Shown: positions 1 to 8,574 of the stretch, in pieces
How positions within the stretch are numbered: position 1 is the stretch's first letter
Layout of the letters: every line of letters starts with the position of its first letter
Assembly (NCBI GenBank): GCA_002085155.1
Contig: NASX01000031.1
Location: 1-54,341 of the forward strand
Source of the DNA: Sorangiineae bacterium NIC37A_2
GTDB lineage: Bacteria; Myxococcota_A; Polyangia; Polyangiales; Polyangiaceae
Length of the DNA: 54,341 nucleotides
Reading direction: 5' to 3'
Made by a program: the position numbers and the translations under genes
Notes under the pieces: generated by a model
Databases searched by the model: none
Seen by the model: only the letters and a program-made list of their open reading frames with translations
What the model was told of the DNA's origin: nothing

Positions 1-41
1 CCGAGGGCGAGTGAGAAAGCGATGAGTCTTCTGTATTGCAT
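1..41 (-). CDS. Lipoprotein, third array copy, partial at window edge
   Basis: Only the first 13 codons lie in the window (start codon at 39-41, minus strand). They match, base for base, the first 13 codons of the copy that starts at 1342, so a further array member continues past the left edge. The encoded residues are the start of a lipoprotein signal peptide; the lipobox itself is outside the window. The function is unknown. Confidence 0.75.
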   Translation of the reverse strand, partial: MQYRRLIAFSLAL

Positions 42-44
42 GGG

Positions 45-90
45 TTACTCGAAGCCGAGCCTATCGAGGAGAAAGCGACCCGCGCCGCTC
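45..90 (-). pseudogene. Duplicated 3' tail of the metalloprotease gene
   Basis: On the minus strand this spacer still encodes the protease C-terminus (GRFLLDRLGFE then stop) 3 bp upstream of the next lipoprotein start. It has no body of its own: it is the piece of the protease carried along in the tandem duplication. The stop directly before the next ATG mimics the 2-bp protease-lipoprotein junction at 2650-2651. Confidence 0.75.
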
Positions 91-103
91 GGCCGCCCGG
101 CCC

Positions 104-1342
104 TCACTCGAGCGGGACGCGAGCGACGGTCGCCGTGGAAGGATAGAGATAGAAGCGGCCGTTCCAGGGGCCGCCGTTCAGGATGCCGACGATAGCCGCC
201 TTGCCGTCGTCTGTGATGGCCATATCGAGGGCACCCGTGCCGTCTTGATGTGTGCGACCGATGATATTCTCGAGCTCGAAGCGGCCGGTCTCGCGTCCGT
301 CGAGATCGTGACGCATCAAGATCGGGACCGCTTCGAAGGGATGATACTCGGGATCGAGCGGATCGACGGGGACGGACCACAAAGAGAAGAGGGAACCATC
401 GACCAGCGCCATCGCCTCGATCGCGCCGCAAAAGCCGAGCGGCTCCGGCTTCCAATTCTCGTCGCGGATATCAATGAGCACAGATTCCGAGCACTCAATG
501 CGCTCATGAGTCGCAGGGTCCGCGTCGTAGTAGGTCGAGCCGAGGAAAGCCCTTTGGCTGTCGGCCGCGAGCAGAGCCGTCTCCGCGTAGAAGCTAGGAT
601 CTTCAGGGGCATAGACGAATTGAACCTTCCCCACCGGAAACTCGATGACGAGAATTTCTGAACCAGTGAACCTGTCGGTATCGAAATTTTGATTAAATCT
701 CGTCGTCAACCTTCGATCATCATCTGTGATGGCCACGTCGAGTCGGTCAATCAAACTAGTGACCCCCCAATAGCCACGCCCCTCAAGAACTCTACCGCTC
801 GGAAGCGAAACCACTCTATCCCAGCCAATCAACCAGCCGAAGGAGAGTTGGCGCAACGTTTCCCCCCCAAGCGGAAGTCCCTCAGGAGGAATGTTTGGAT
901 GCGGGTTCCCCGACGCTCTGTTCACCGTGAGCCAGCTCTCCGAAAGCGTGAGAACATTTCCGAACTCGTCGAGCTGCATGTCGAAGCGGAGGGCGATGGG
1001 AAGCCAGGCGGTCCAATCAGTCATGCCGTTCAGAAAAAGCCGGGACAACCGCACGAAATGGCCATCGCCCGAATCTCCTCGATAGGAAGAAAAGCCGACC
1101 ACGACATTCCCGCACGGGTCGAGCTTCACCCGGACCTGCTCTCGCGAGCCGAGTTGAACAGCGTTGAAGCTCGAGATCCAGGCATCGTCGCTGGTCCGGG
1201 TCGCAACACACGTTCCGTCCGCTCCCGGCGCTTCGTGCTTCTTGGCCTCGTCCTCCGGCAGGGGCTGAAGACCCTCCGTCGTTTGACCGTTGCAGCCCGC
1301 TCCGAGGGCGAGTGAGAAAGCGATGAGTCTTCTGTATTGCAT
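104..1342 (-). CDS. Array lipoprotein, copy 2
   Basis: This is a 412-residue predicted lipoprotein. A short signal peptide ends in a lipobox (LGAGC, Cys 17), so the mature protein should be lipid-anchored. No named domain is recognised; the body alternates short strands with Gly, Trp and Asp turns in a way that could form a beta-propeller, but this is a guess. It is about 96% identical to copy 1 over the last 170 residues and clearly less alike (roughly 70%) between residues 50 and 240. The paired Cys residues in the C-terminal half are conserved in both copies. No good Shine-Dalgarno is visible; the start lies 3 bp after the stop of a leftover protease tail, so coupled translation is possible. 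Confidence 0.9.
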   Translation of the reverse strand: MQYRRLIAFSLALGAGCNGQTTEGLQPLPEDEAKKHEAPGADGTCVATRTSDDAWISSFNAVQLGSREQVRVKLDPCGNVVVGFSSYRGDSGDGHFVRLSRLFLNGMTDWTAWLPIALRFDMQLDEFGNVLTLSESWLTVNRASGNPHPNIPPEGLPLGGETLRQLSFGWLIGWDRVVSLPSGRVLEGRGYWGVTSLIDRLDVAITDDDRRLTTRFNQNFDTDRFTGSEILVIEFPVGKVQFVYAPEDPSFYAETALLAADSQRAFLGSTYYDADPATHERIECSESVLIDIRDENWKPEPLGFCGAIEAMALVDGSLFSLWSVPVDPLDPEYHPFEAVPILMRHDLDGRETGRFELENIIGRTHQDGTGALDMAITDDGKAAIVGILNGGPWNGRFYLYPSTATVARVPLE

Positions 1343-1345
1343 GGG

Positions 1346-1391
1346 TTACTCGAAGCCGAGCCTATCGAGGAGAAAGCGACCCGCGCCGCTC
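1346..1391 (-). pseudogene. Duplicated 3' tail of the metalloprotease gene
   Basis: This is the second leftover of the protease C-terminus (GRFLLDRLGFE then stop), out of frame with the lipoprotein that precedes it on the minus strand. The match to 2652-2697 is close, with about seven substitutions, and then fades abruptly. That edge marks the duplication breakpoint. Confidence 0.75.
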
Positions 1392-1404
1392 GGCCGCCGG
1401 ACCC

Positions 1405-2649
1405 TCACTCGAGCGGCACGCGAGCCACGGTCGCCGTGGAAGGGTAGAGGTAGAAACGACCGTTCCAGGGGCCGCCATTCAGGATGCCGACGATAGCCGC
1501 CTTGCCGTCGTCGGTGATGGCCATATCGAGGGCGCCCGTGCCGTCTTGATGTGTGCGACCGATGATACTCTCGAGCTCGAAGCGGCCGGTCTCGCGTCCG
1601 TCGAGATCGTGACGCATCAAGATCGGGACCGCTTCGAAGGGATGATACTCGGGATCGAGCGGCTCGACGGGGACGGACCACAAAGAGAAGAGGGAACCCT
1701 CGACCAGCGCCATCGCCTCGATCGCGCCGCAAAAGCCGAGCGGCTCCGGCCTCCAATTCTCGTCGCGGATATCAATGAGCACAGATTCCGAGCACTCGAT
1801 ACGCTCGTGAGTCGCAGGGTCCGCGACGTAGTAGGTCGAGCCGAGGAAAGCCCTCTGGCTATCGGCCGCGAGAAGGGCGGTCTCCGCGTAGAAGCTAGGA
1901 TCTTCAGGGGCGTGGATGAATTGAACCTTCGCCCCCGGAAACTCGATGACGAGAATTTGTGATCCGGTGAAGATACCAGCGTTGAAATCAAAGTTCTGAT
2001 TGATGGTCGTCAGCAGTCTTTGATCGTCTTCCACGATAGCGACATCCAGACGATCTATTTGCCTGCTGTTTCCCCAATAGCCTCGCCCCTCGAGAACTCT
2101 ACCGCTCGGGAGCGAAACCACTCTATCCCAGCCAATCAACCAGTTCCCTGAGAGCTGACGCAGGTAGCTTCCTCCGAGTGGATGCCCCTCGGAGGGAACG
2201 CCGAGATGTGGCTCGCCAGAAGCAGTTAAGACTGTTAACCAACTCTCTGATAAGTTGATAATGTTACCGAACTCATCCACCTGCATGTCGAAGCGGAGCG
2301 CCGTTGGCAACCACGCGGTCCAGTCGGTCGCTCCGTTTCGGAAAACCCGGTAGAGCCGCACCGAGTGTCCATGATCCGAGTCTTCCTGATAGGACGTAAA
2401 ACCTAACGCAATATTGCTGCACGGATCGAGCTTCACCCGAACTTGCTCTCGCGAGCCGAGCTGGACGGTCTTGAAGCTCGAGCTCCAAGCATCGTCGGTG
2501 GTCCGGGTCGCAACACACGTCCCGTCCGCGCCCGGCGCTTCATGCTTCCTAGCCTCGTCCTCCGGCAGGGGCTGAAGCCCCTCCGTGGTTTGACCGTTGC
2601 AACCTCCGCCGAGGGCAAGCGCGAAAGCGATGAGTGATCTATGTCGCAT
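1405..2649 (-). CDS. Array lipoprotein, copy 1 (next to the protease)
   Basis: This is a 414-residue predicted lipoprotein with lipobox LGGGC at Cys 17. The start at 2649 was chosen over an in-frame ATG 26 codons upstream because only it places the signal peptide at the N-terminus and it aligns exactly with the other copies. The gene begins 2 bp after the protease stop codon, so the two are almost certainly co-transcribed and probably translationally coupled. Being next to the intact protease, this is the likely founder copy. Function unknown; a surface partner, substrate or inhibitor of the protease is possible from context only. Confidence 0.9.
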   Translation of the reverse strand: MRHRSLIAFALALGGGCNGQTTEGLQPLPEDEARKHEAPGADGTCVATRTTDDAWSSSFKTVQLGSREQVRVKLDPCSNIALGFTSYQEDSDHGHSVRLYRVFRNGATDWTAWLPTALRFDMQVDEFGNIINLSESWLTVLTASGEPHLGVPSEGHPLGGSYLRQLSGNWLIGWDRVVSLPSGRVLEGRGYWGNSRQIDRLDVAIVEDDQRLLTTINQNFDFNAGIFTGSQILVIEFPGAKVQFIHAPEDPSFYAETALLAADSQRAFLGSTYYVADPATHERIECSESVLIDIRDENWRPEPLGFCGAIEAMALVEGSLFSLWSVPVEPLDPEYHPFEAVPILMRHDLDGRETGRFELESIIGRTHQDGTGALDMAITDDGKAAIVGILNGGPWNGRFYLYPSTATVARVPLE

Positions 2650-2651
2650 GG

Positions 2652-5600
2652 TTACTCGAAACCGAGTCTGTCGAGGAGAAACCGACCGGCGCCGTTCTGA
2701 GTGTTCAGGATGATATCGAGGGCGCAAATCGTCGAGCTTGAAAGCGCAGCTTGGACATCGACAGGGAGCTCGAAGGTCAGGTGATTGTACTCATTTGGAA
2801 ACAGGTTCTGCAGCGGTCGGTTTCCGACGAAGACATTGTGCACATCGACCGAGGGGCAAGAAAGAAGCAACCGCAGCTCTCCGACCCACCACGGATTTGG
2901 CTGCGGGTCAGGGATGTAGACGTCGATTCCAAGGGTCGTCGTCGGCGGGGGAAGCTCGCTCGTCGCGAAGGCGCGACTCGTCAGAACAGTCCAGCCAGAA
3001 GCCTCGACGCCCAGGGCTCGATCGCCGTGAGTCACATCGATCGGCTCTCCCGTGAGAGTCGCGCTCGAGGTCCAGTCTCCCGGGATCTCGAAGCTCAGGA
3101 GATCGCTGGTCGCGATAGTCATGCCGCTGCTGCCTCCTTGATGTGGAACCGTTCTATTTGTGAGTGTCCCCGCGAAGGCAAAATTGTCCACGAGGATGCC
3201 CGGCGACGAGGTGTTCGTCGTGACGACGAAGAGCGCGCCTGGGTGGTCCCCGAGCAGAACGGTACGGACGTTCTCCGGAACGGCAAAGGTCAAGGTCGAC
3301 CAAGCTCCTCGCGGCAGAGGCGTCAGGTCGAGGATACCGAAGTAGGAATACGTCGAGGTCGCGATGTTCTCGAAGGAGACCGCGACGCTGCCGACCCAGT
3401 AAGGATTGTTCACGGCTGCGGGGATATAGACCTCGACTTGAACGTCCGTGCCGATCGGATCGAGATCTGCCGTTCGAATGACTGGGCTCGAGATATCACT
3501 GTAACCATGAGGCGCTTCGATGGCCTTTCCGGGGCCGTTCGGGCGATCGACGAACGAGGCTGGGCTCGTGTTGCCATAGCTCGGACGGCCATAGGTCCAT
3601 ACGAAGGAACCGGTCGGCGGAGGCTCCATGTCGAGAGGCGGCGCCGAGAGTCCGGCGAGGAGCCGCGCATTTTGTCGCATCCTTTCGCAACCCCGTGTCT
3701 GAGAGGTGTCCGCTATGGAGCAATTGAAGGCTCCCCCTATCTCGCTTCGTGTCCAATCGCTGCATCCGAAGATGTTGGTTCCAGAGCCTACGCCGATCAT
3801 GAGGCTGTTCGGCGCCGTCGAGTGGGCGTCGTTCCCCTCTCGGAGGAGCGCGTGTCCGATCTCATGAGCGAGCGTCGTCAGTTTTTCGGAGCGTCGATCG
3901 ATCGAAATCGCCGCCCATGAGTACGTATCCGAGGCGCCATGGAGAGGCATGAGCGTCCCGCTCATGGTGCCACAGTTCTCATCGTGTCCGCCGCTCAGGC
4001 GCCCTGTGACGATCGCCTGTAACCCCGTCGGTGGCGCGGGCTGCGAGGCGACCTTCCAGCGATGGAAGAGCGCCTCGGCTAGATCGTCCCTCGCAACAGG
4101 GTTGCAAGAGGTTCCCCCAAGGAGCCCAGCGTTGGGCCCCATGAACTCCGTCACCCAAGGCGCAAAGCAATTTTGAGCCAAATTGTCCGATCGAACGAAA
4201 TCAAAGTCACAAGGAGCGTGCACCGAAGATGCGTCCAGGATCTTCCCCCCTTTGTCATAGGCCTGCTCCGACACCTCGATCGCGGTGTAACTCCGCAGTC
4301 TGAACTGGATCCCGCACTGGACGAAAATATCATCTGGTCGAACGATCCCAGCTACCGTTCGGAAGTTCGGCGAAAACGATCCGTTCAACAAGGCTTCATT
4401 CAACGGAAATGGGTCCTCTTGAAAGCTGACTCTCACTAGCCCTAGCGGGAAGGCATCGTGCACAAATAAGCCATGATCGATGGACTCGGGATCATCGAAA
4501 AGAGCGCGCGCCCCACGCTCGCCGAGTTCGGGAGCGGATCCTGTTGGGTATGCTTCGATCACGTCGACTGGGACAAGGATCGTATCTTGTGAGAGTTTCC
4601 ATACCTCCAAGGGAGAAAACTCGCGCTCCACCGGCAACGGGTCGCCGACGACGGACTTTGAGAAAGACCTCTTGGCCATGCGCACGCTGATCGGATCGTA
4701 GTTCAACGGGACTCCTAGTCCCTCGAACCATGCCGTTTCTCCTAGGAACGAATAGGAGTCGAGCCTCTGCTGACGTTCTTGAGCGGTGCGATGGAGTGCG
4801 TAGGTCTGCTCGAGCGATCCGTGATTGAGTGTGGGGTTGAGCAAAGGCGGGGCATCAGGAGTCGTGTTCGCATACAGTTCCACAACAAAACCAGTCGACC
4901 AGCTCACAGGAACGCTTCCGGGCTGCTCGTACCCGCGCCAAGCCTCCTCACCTTGCTTGAGAACAAAGGGCGCGATCGGACGGAGGTTGTCGAACTGCGA
5001 AATGAAGGCTCCGGGTGAAATCTCTTCGGCGGCATGTAAGGCTCGATCAGGGCAAGGAGCGTTCGGATCGCAGGTCGCCGGCGCGTAAGGCTCCGCCGTC
5101 GCTTTGAAGCAAATACCGGAGCCCTGAGGGCCATTCGAAAGGCAGGTCTCGCCGTCGGTAGCTACTGTGATGTTCGGATGGTGCACCGTGATGACGCCCG
5201 TGCGGAAATCGACTGAGAAGTAGAGGTCGCTCGCGTCACCCGGTACGAAGTCGAGCTGGAATCCGCCACAGAAGGAGTCCCCAGAATCGTGCAGCTCAAT
5301 CCTATACGTCGCGATAGGATTGCCCACAGTCGCCTGACGCTCGAGGACAGCGATCATCTCGCTCTCGTTGCTGATGGGTCGGAAGGGCAACATCGGATTG
5401 TTGGCAGGATCGCAGGCCCAGCCCCCAAAAGCACAATCAAAGGTCTCCATGCGATCCGTTTGCCAGAGGAGATAGTCCGGTCGTGGCCCGGAGAAGACCC
5501 GTGCGAAGTTGTCGCTCTCGCCGCAAAAGACCGCCTCCTGAATCGGCCAGGTCTTCGTAAACTGAAGAGTGAGGTCTCCCGGCCTCGCGAGCGCCGGTTG

Positions 5601-5654
5601 CGCCAAGCCGAAAATGCCGCATGCCCATAACCAACCGATTCTGATTCGCCCCAT
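2652..5654 (-). CDS. Secreted zinc metalloprotease with C-terminal jelly-roll repeats
   Basis: This 1000-residue protein has a Sec signal peptide (about residues 1-24, ending in ALA). The catalytic motif HEIGH is at 597-601 (zinc ligands H597 and H601, base E598), followed by a third candidate ligand H611 and a Met-turn-like NSLM at 616-619. The third His lies 14 residues after the first, against 10 in canonical metzincins, so this is metzincin-like with a longer loop. Residues about 700-1000 hold two similar regions of about 140 residues, each with a Tyr-Ile-Pro strand, an Asn-Pro-Tyr/Trp-Trp-Val-Gly turn and a closing Leu/Val-Asp strand, which look like carbohydrate-binding beta-sandwiches. 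Shine-Dalgarno AGGA lies just upstream of the ATG. It is followed immediately by the lipoprotein array. Confidence 0.88.
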   Translation of the reverse strand: MGRIRIGWLWACGIFGLAQPALARPGDLTLQFTKTWPIQEAVFCGESDNFARVFSGPRPDYLLWQTDRMETFDCAFGGWACDPANNPMLPFRPISNESEMIAVLERQATVGNPIATYRIELHDSGDSFCGGFQLDFVPGDASDLYFSVDFRTGVITVHHPNITVATDGETCLSNGPQGSGICFKATAEPYAPATCDPNAPCPDRALHAAEEISPGAFISQFDNLRPIAPFVLKQGEEAWRGYEQPGSVPVSWSTGFVVELYANTTPDAPPLLNPTLNHGSLEQTYALHRTAQERQQRLDSYSFLGETAWFEGLGVPLNYDPISVRMAKRSFSKSVVGDPLPVEREFSPLEVWKLSQDTILVPVDVIEAYPTGSAPELGERGARALFDDPESIDHGLFVHDAFPLGLVRVSFQEDPFPLNEALLNGSFSPNFRTVAGIVRPDDIFVQCGIQFRLRSYTAIEVSEQAYDKGGKILDASSVHAPCDFDFVRSDNLAQNCFAPWVTEFMGPNAGLLGGTSCNPVARDDLAEALFHRWKVASQPAPPTGLQAIVTGRLSGGHDENCGTMSGTLMPLHGASDTYSWAAISIDRRSEKLTTLAHEIGHALLREGNDAHSTAPNSLMIGVGSGTNIFGCSDWTRSEIGGAFNCSIADTSQTRGCERMRQNARLLAGLSAPPLDMEPPPTGSFVWTYGRPSYGNTSPASFVDRPNGPGKAIEAPHGYSDISSPVIRTADLDPIGTDVQVEVYIPAAVNNPYWVGSVAVSFENIATSTYSYFGILDLTPLPRGAWSTLTFAVPENVRTVLLGDHPGALFVVTTNTSSPGILVDNFAFAGTLTNRTVPHQGGSSGMTIATSDLLSFEIPGDWTSSATLTGEPIDVTHGDRALGVEASGWTVLTSRAFATSELPPPTTTLGIDVYIPDPQPNPWWVGELRLLLSCPSVDVHNVFVGNRPLQNLFPNEYNHLTFELPVDVQAALSSSTICALDIILNTQNGAGRFLLDRLGFE

Positions 5655-5954
5655 TTTTCCTGGACTCCCTCGCTCCCCCGCCGCCCTGATGGCGCATCAG
5701 CGGTAGTGTTCTCAGGGTCGGGAGAGCCGAGGGAAAATGCAAGGGAGCCTCGGATGGCCTTGATTTTCTCACGACCCACAGGCGCCGCCCCTCGCGATGG
5801 CACGGAGAGGCTGCTCCGAGCCCGCGAAGGCCCCTCGGCGCCCGCTCCGTGCCTCTCCCGTCATCGAGATCACGATCGCCACAGCGAGGCGATCTTGCGT
5901 AGCCGCGCATCCGTCCGGACCCTTCGAAAGTCCAACATTTTCCGCAGGAAACGT
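5655..5954. other. Divergent intergenic region, 300 bp
   Basis: This gap separates the minus-strand protease from the plus-strand flavin-fold gene and must hold both promoters. Open frames cross it but none has a start, codon bias or homology that supports a gene. The only distinct element is the palindrome at 5686-5700. Confidence 0.5.
5686..5700. promoter_or_regulatory. Perfect 6-bp inverted repeat in the protease leader
   Basis: CTGATG-GCG-CATCAG forms a perfect inverted repeat with a 3-nt centre, about 32 bp upstream of the protease start. It could be an operator half-site pair or a small 5' UTR hairpin. No second copy was seen in the window. Confidence 0.3.
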
Positions 5955-6479
5955 ATGGCGCGCCGATTGCACGAACGGCCCCTCATGGAACCGAAACAGG
6001 AGACCGAGCTCACCAAGTGCCACGAAATGCTCAAGAGCTTCCGCAATGGGATGCTCGTGACCCGCTCTCTGGACGGAGGCTTTCACGGGCGACCGATGCA
6101 CATCGCCGAGCTGAGCCAAAACCTCACCATCACCTTCATGACCGGACTGAACACCACGAAGGTCGATGAGATTCTCGCCGATCCTTCGGTTTGCCTCACG
6201 CTCCAGGACGGTGGAGCTTTTGTCACCGTGATGGGCCAGGCCGCCATTGTCACCGATCTCGAGGAGCGTCGGCGCGTCTTCAGCCTGCCTTCCGAGGCCT
6301 GGTTCGATGGGCCGGAAGATCCGAACGCTGCCCTGATCCGCATTCGTCCTCGGACCATCGAGTACTGGGACAGCAGCGGCGTCAACGCCCTCAAGGTCGT
6401 CTTCGAAATGGCCAAAGCCGTCGTCACCGGCGAGACGCCGAAGACGAACGAAAAGCAGCACGGAACCGTCCATCTCTGA
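5955..6479 (+). CDS. Pyridoxamine 5'-phosphate oxidase-fold protein
   Basis: This 174-residue protein resembles the general-stress-protein-26 branch of the split-barrel flavin-binding (PNPOx-like) family: an N-terminal helix, then strands with RNGMLVTRS, a GRPMH segment, and a later IRIRPRTIEYWD strand characteristic of the family. Such proteins bind FMN, FAD or F420 and act as small cytoplasmic reductases or stress proteins. The start at 5955 was chosen because AGGA precedes it at good spacing; an in-frame ATG at 5985 (after which homology begins) is the alternative, and the longer upstream frame lacks coding character. A deaminase gene follows after 10 bp, probably in the same operon. Confidence 0.8.
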   Translation: MARRLHERPLMEPKQETELTKCHEMLKSFRNGMLVTRSLDGGFHGRPMHIAELSQNLTITFMTGLNTTKVDEILADPSVCLTLQDGGAFVTVMGQAAIVTDLEERRRVFSLPSEAWFDGPEDPNAALIRIRPRTIEYWDSSGVNALKVVFEMAKAVVTGETPKTNEKQHGTVHL

Positions 6480-6489
6480 TCGCCCACTC

Positions 6490-7119
6490 GTGACCTCCGC
6501 TCCCGAAGATTCGAGCCAGCCCGCGGGGCGCGCTATCGGCCCCGACGCGCGCCTTCTCGAGCGCAGCATCGAGCTCGCACGCAGGAATGTGGAGCTCGGC
6601 GGGCATCCCTTCGGAGCGGTCATCTCAGAGGGCACACGCATCATCGCGGAGGGGACGAACTTGGTCCTCGAGCTCAAAGATCCGACAGCCCACGCGGAGA
6701 TCGTCGCAATCCGTAGAGCGTGTCAGGAGCTCGGGGCGCGCGAGCTCACAGGCCTGACGATCTTTGCGAGCGCGGAGCCCTGTCCCATGTGCCTCTCGGC
6801 CATTTACTGGAGCCAGCTCTCGCGCGTCGTGTTCGCCGCGACGCGGCACGCGGCGAGCGCTGCCGGTTTCGACGACGCCTTCCTCTACGGCGAACTCACT
6901 CGCCCGCTCGGCGAGCGGTCCCTGCCCACGGCTCATGAGCCTCACCCGTCCGAGCTCGAACCATTTGACCTTTGGTGTAGTCGCACGCCCAGCCTCCAGG
7001 ACCCGGGCGATCCGAGAGAGCCCTTCGAGCTCACACCATCGGCGCGGTCATCCCCCGCGCTGGGTCGGCAGAATCTGAAATCCCACCAGGAGGAAGTAGA
7101 CGCCGATCGCAAGAGGTAA
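6490..7119 (+). CDS. Nucleoside/nucleobase deaminase (CDA superfamily)
   Basis: This 209-residue protein begins with GTG, 10 bp after the flavin-fold gene. It has the zinc-deaminase signature HAE at 68-70 and PCPMC at 97-101 (zinc ligands H68, C98 and C101; proton shuttle E70), with the HPFGAV segment typical of guanine deaminases and tRNA/nucleobase deaminases. The AATRHAASAAGFDD stretch resembles guanine deaminase-like members, so guanine or cytosine deamination is more likely than tRNA editing. The last 50 or so residues are Pro/Ser-rich and look like an extension. The 3' end overlaps the convergent small membrane-protein gene by 72 bp. Confidence 0.85.
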   Translation: MTSAPEDSSQPAGRAIGPDARLLERSIELARRNVELGGHPFGAVISEGTRIIAEGTNLVLELKDPTAHAEIVAIRRACQELGARELTGLTIFASAEPCPMCLSAIYWSQLSRVVFAATRHAASAAGFDDAFLYGELTRPLGERSLPTAHEPHPSELEPFDLWCSRTPSLQDPGDPREPFELTPSARSSPALGRQNLKSHQEEVDADRKR

Positions 7120-7281
7120 GAGCGAGTAGATGACGAGGTGCACGAGACTGCCGGCCCGCTCGCCGAGTCGCTCCTTCATCACCGCCAGCCGTGAGAAGCG
7201 CTCCGGGCGGGAGAGGCGCATAGCCAGCGTGTAGAGCCCGAACACGGCGGCGACGAATCCAACGATCAGATCTTCAGACAA
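7048..7281 (-). CDS. Small two-helix membrane protein
   Basis: This 77-residue protein has two predicted membrane segments: about residues 5-21, then a basic linker (RLSRPERFSR), and about 47-67. No family is recognised. It lies downstream of the MYXO-CTERM gene on the same strand, but a strong terminator separates the two, so it probably has its own promoter. It overlaps the convergent deaminase gene by 72 bp; because membrane-segment composition is clear, I take both as real, with less certainty for this one. Confidence 0.55.
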   Translation of the reverse strand: MSEDLIVGFVAAVFGLYTLAMRLSRPERFSRLAVMKERLGERAGSLVHLVIYSLLPLAIGVYFLLVGFQILPTQRGG

Positions 7282-7293
7282 GAGGAGACTCCG

Positions 7294-7324
7294 AAAAGAA
7301 AAGGGGCGCCGCGAACGACGCCCC
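7294..7324 (-). terminator. Intrinsic terminator after the MYXO-CTERM gene
   Basis: Read on the minus strand, a 9-bp stem (GGGGCGTCG paired with CGGCGCCCC, one G-U pair) closes a TTCG loop and is followed by TTTTCTTTTC. It sits 27 bp past the stop codon of the gene starting at 8574. This is a textbook Rho-independent terminator. Confidence 0.88.
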
Positions 7325-7350
7325 CGATCATGCGGCCTTTCGGCGAGAGC

Positions 7351-8574
7351 TCAAAGGCGCTGGCGACGACGGCGACCAAGAACCCCGAGAGCCGCGATCG
7401 CCATGACCCATACACCGGGGCTCGGCGCCGAATACTTCGGCCCGACCGCGCAGCCCCCGCCCCGCGCGCCGTTCTCGGCCTCTTGACCCGCGCCACTGCC
7501 ATCGGTGCTACTGCCCGGCGCGCCCTCATTCGGATCGGAACCCTTCGGCGGCGGCGAGTCGTCCTCGCCGTCGTCGCCGCTCACGGGAGTATCACCCCGC
7601 GACGCGCCACCGAAGTCCACACCGTTTTCGCTCCACACTCGGGGTAAACACTGACCCGGACCGCGGACGGTCGTGCACTCACGGGAGGACCCGGGCTCGG
7701 CTCCTTCTCCGTCCGCCGGAGGCATCGGAGTCCCCGACTCTCCACGATCGTCCGCAGGGAGAGCGGGGCCTGAAGCGTCGTCCTCAAAGCCTGGCTCCGC
7801 GCCCCCACCCGAACAGTTCACAGTGTCGACCCGGCTGCAGACCCAATCCTCGGGACACTCGTCATTCTCCTCGCACTCGACGATCTTCGGTCGGCACGCT
7901 CTGCGTTCGACAGACGCAGGCTCGCAGTCGCAAGGCGCCGTCACACAGGCGCAGCCGTCCGAGGAATCCGTACCCACGACCACACACTGAAACTCCCGCG
8001 GGCAGTCCGCGTCGCGATCACAGCTCGAGGCCCCGGGACCACATGTCCCGCTCGGCTCCTCCTGCTCCGGCAAGTCAGAACAGGCTTCAGAAGGGGACGC
8101 GCTGTCGTCACGCGAGACGCCGTCGTTCGGCGACCATCCGCCGTCGCCCGAGTCATCCCCCGAACAACCCCCGCCCACGCTCGCCTTTCGACAGACCTCA
8201 TATTCCCCACACTCAGCGTCCTCGCTACACGGCGCGGGCGGCGTCACGCAGCGGCCGATCTCTGCTTCATGCACCCGCGTATCGCAGTCGCCCGCGTCCG
8301 ACGTCCCGTTTTCGCCCGGAGCGGGTCCCCCGTCGATCGGCGGGGGTTCAGTCGTCGCGTCACCGACGTCATCGTTCCCCCAAACGTCGTCGCTCGCGCC
8401 ATCGGCGTACTCCTGCGACCCGCAGGGCTCTACCCACTGCGCCTTCTCGCAGCGCGCGCCCACGCCGCAGTCCGTGTCCGAGCGACACTCGCCGTCCTCC
8501 AGCGCAGCCGCCGTCAGCGGGACCCCGCTGAGGGCAAACAGGGACACGAGCGAAACGAGCATTTTCGTCTTCAT
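7351..8574 (-). CDS. Cys-rich surface protein with MYXO-CTERM-like anchor
   Basis: This 407-residue protein has a Sec signal peptide (residues about 1-24, ending TAA-A) and an excellent Shine-Dalgarno (AGGAGG). The mature part is built from repeated short Cys-rich motifs of the form C-x-x-D-x-[DE]-C-x-x-x-x-x-C, separated by Gly/Asp/Ser-rich acidic linkers. The C-terminus carries a Gly-Gly-Gly-Cys, a hydrophobic helix of about 17 residues and a final Arg cluster (GRRRRQRL). That is the tripartite MYXO-CTERM arrangement, which in this phylum marks proteins for processing at the Cys and anchoring at the cell surface. Ligand unknown. Confidence 0.85.
   Translation of the reverse strand: MKTKMLVSLVSLFALSGVPLTAAALEDGECRSDTDCGVGARCEKAQWVEPCGSQEYADGASDDVWGNDDVGDATTEPPPIDGGPAPGENGTSDAGDCDTRVHEAEIGRCVTPPAPCSEDAECGEYEVCRKASVGGGCSGDDSGDGGWSPNDGVSRDDSASPSEACSDLPEQEEPSGTCGPGASSCDRDADCPREFQCVVVGTDSSDGCACVTAPCDCEPASVERRACRPKIVECEENDECPEDWVCSRVDTVNCSGGGAEPGFEDDASGPALPADDRGESGTPMPPADGEGAEPGSSRECTTVRGPGQCLPRVWSENGVDFGGASRGDTPVSGDDGEDDSPPPKGSDPNEGAPGSSTDGSGAGQEAENGARGGGCAVGPKYSAPSPGVWVMAIAALGVLGRRRRQRL

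Larger units (their letters stand above)
1..2697 (-). repeat. Tandem duplication array, period about 1.3 kb
   Basis: Start codons of successive copies lie at 2649, 1342 and 41, so the period is 1307 and then 1301 bp. Each unit contains one lipoprotein gene preceded, in transcription order, by about 45 bp matching the last 14 codons of the metalloprotease gene (full tail at 2652-2697, remnants near 1346-1391 and 45-90). The duplication therefore began inside the protease 3' end and stopped near the lipoprotein 3' end. The array is open at the left edge, so copy number is a minimum. Confidence 0.9.

Noticed and set aside
2751-3920. Plus-strand open frame of 389 codons over the metalloprotease
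   Set aside because: Very Arg/Asp-rich with no domain; the minus strand has the HEIGH motif and signal peptide.
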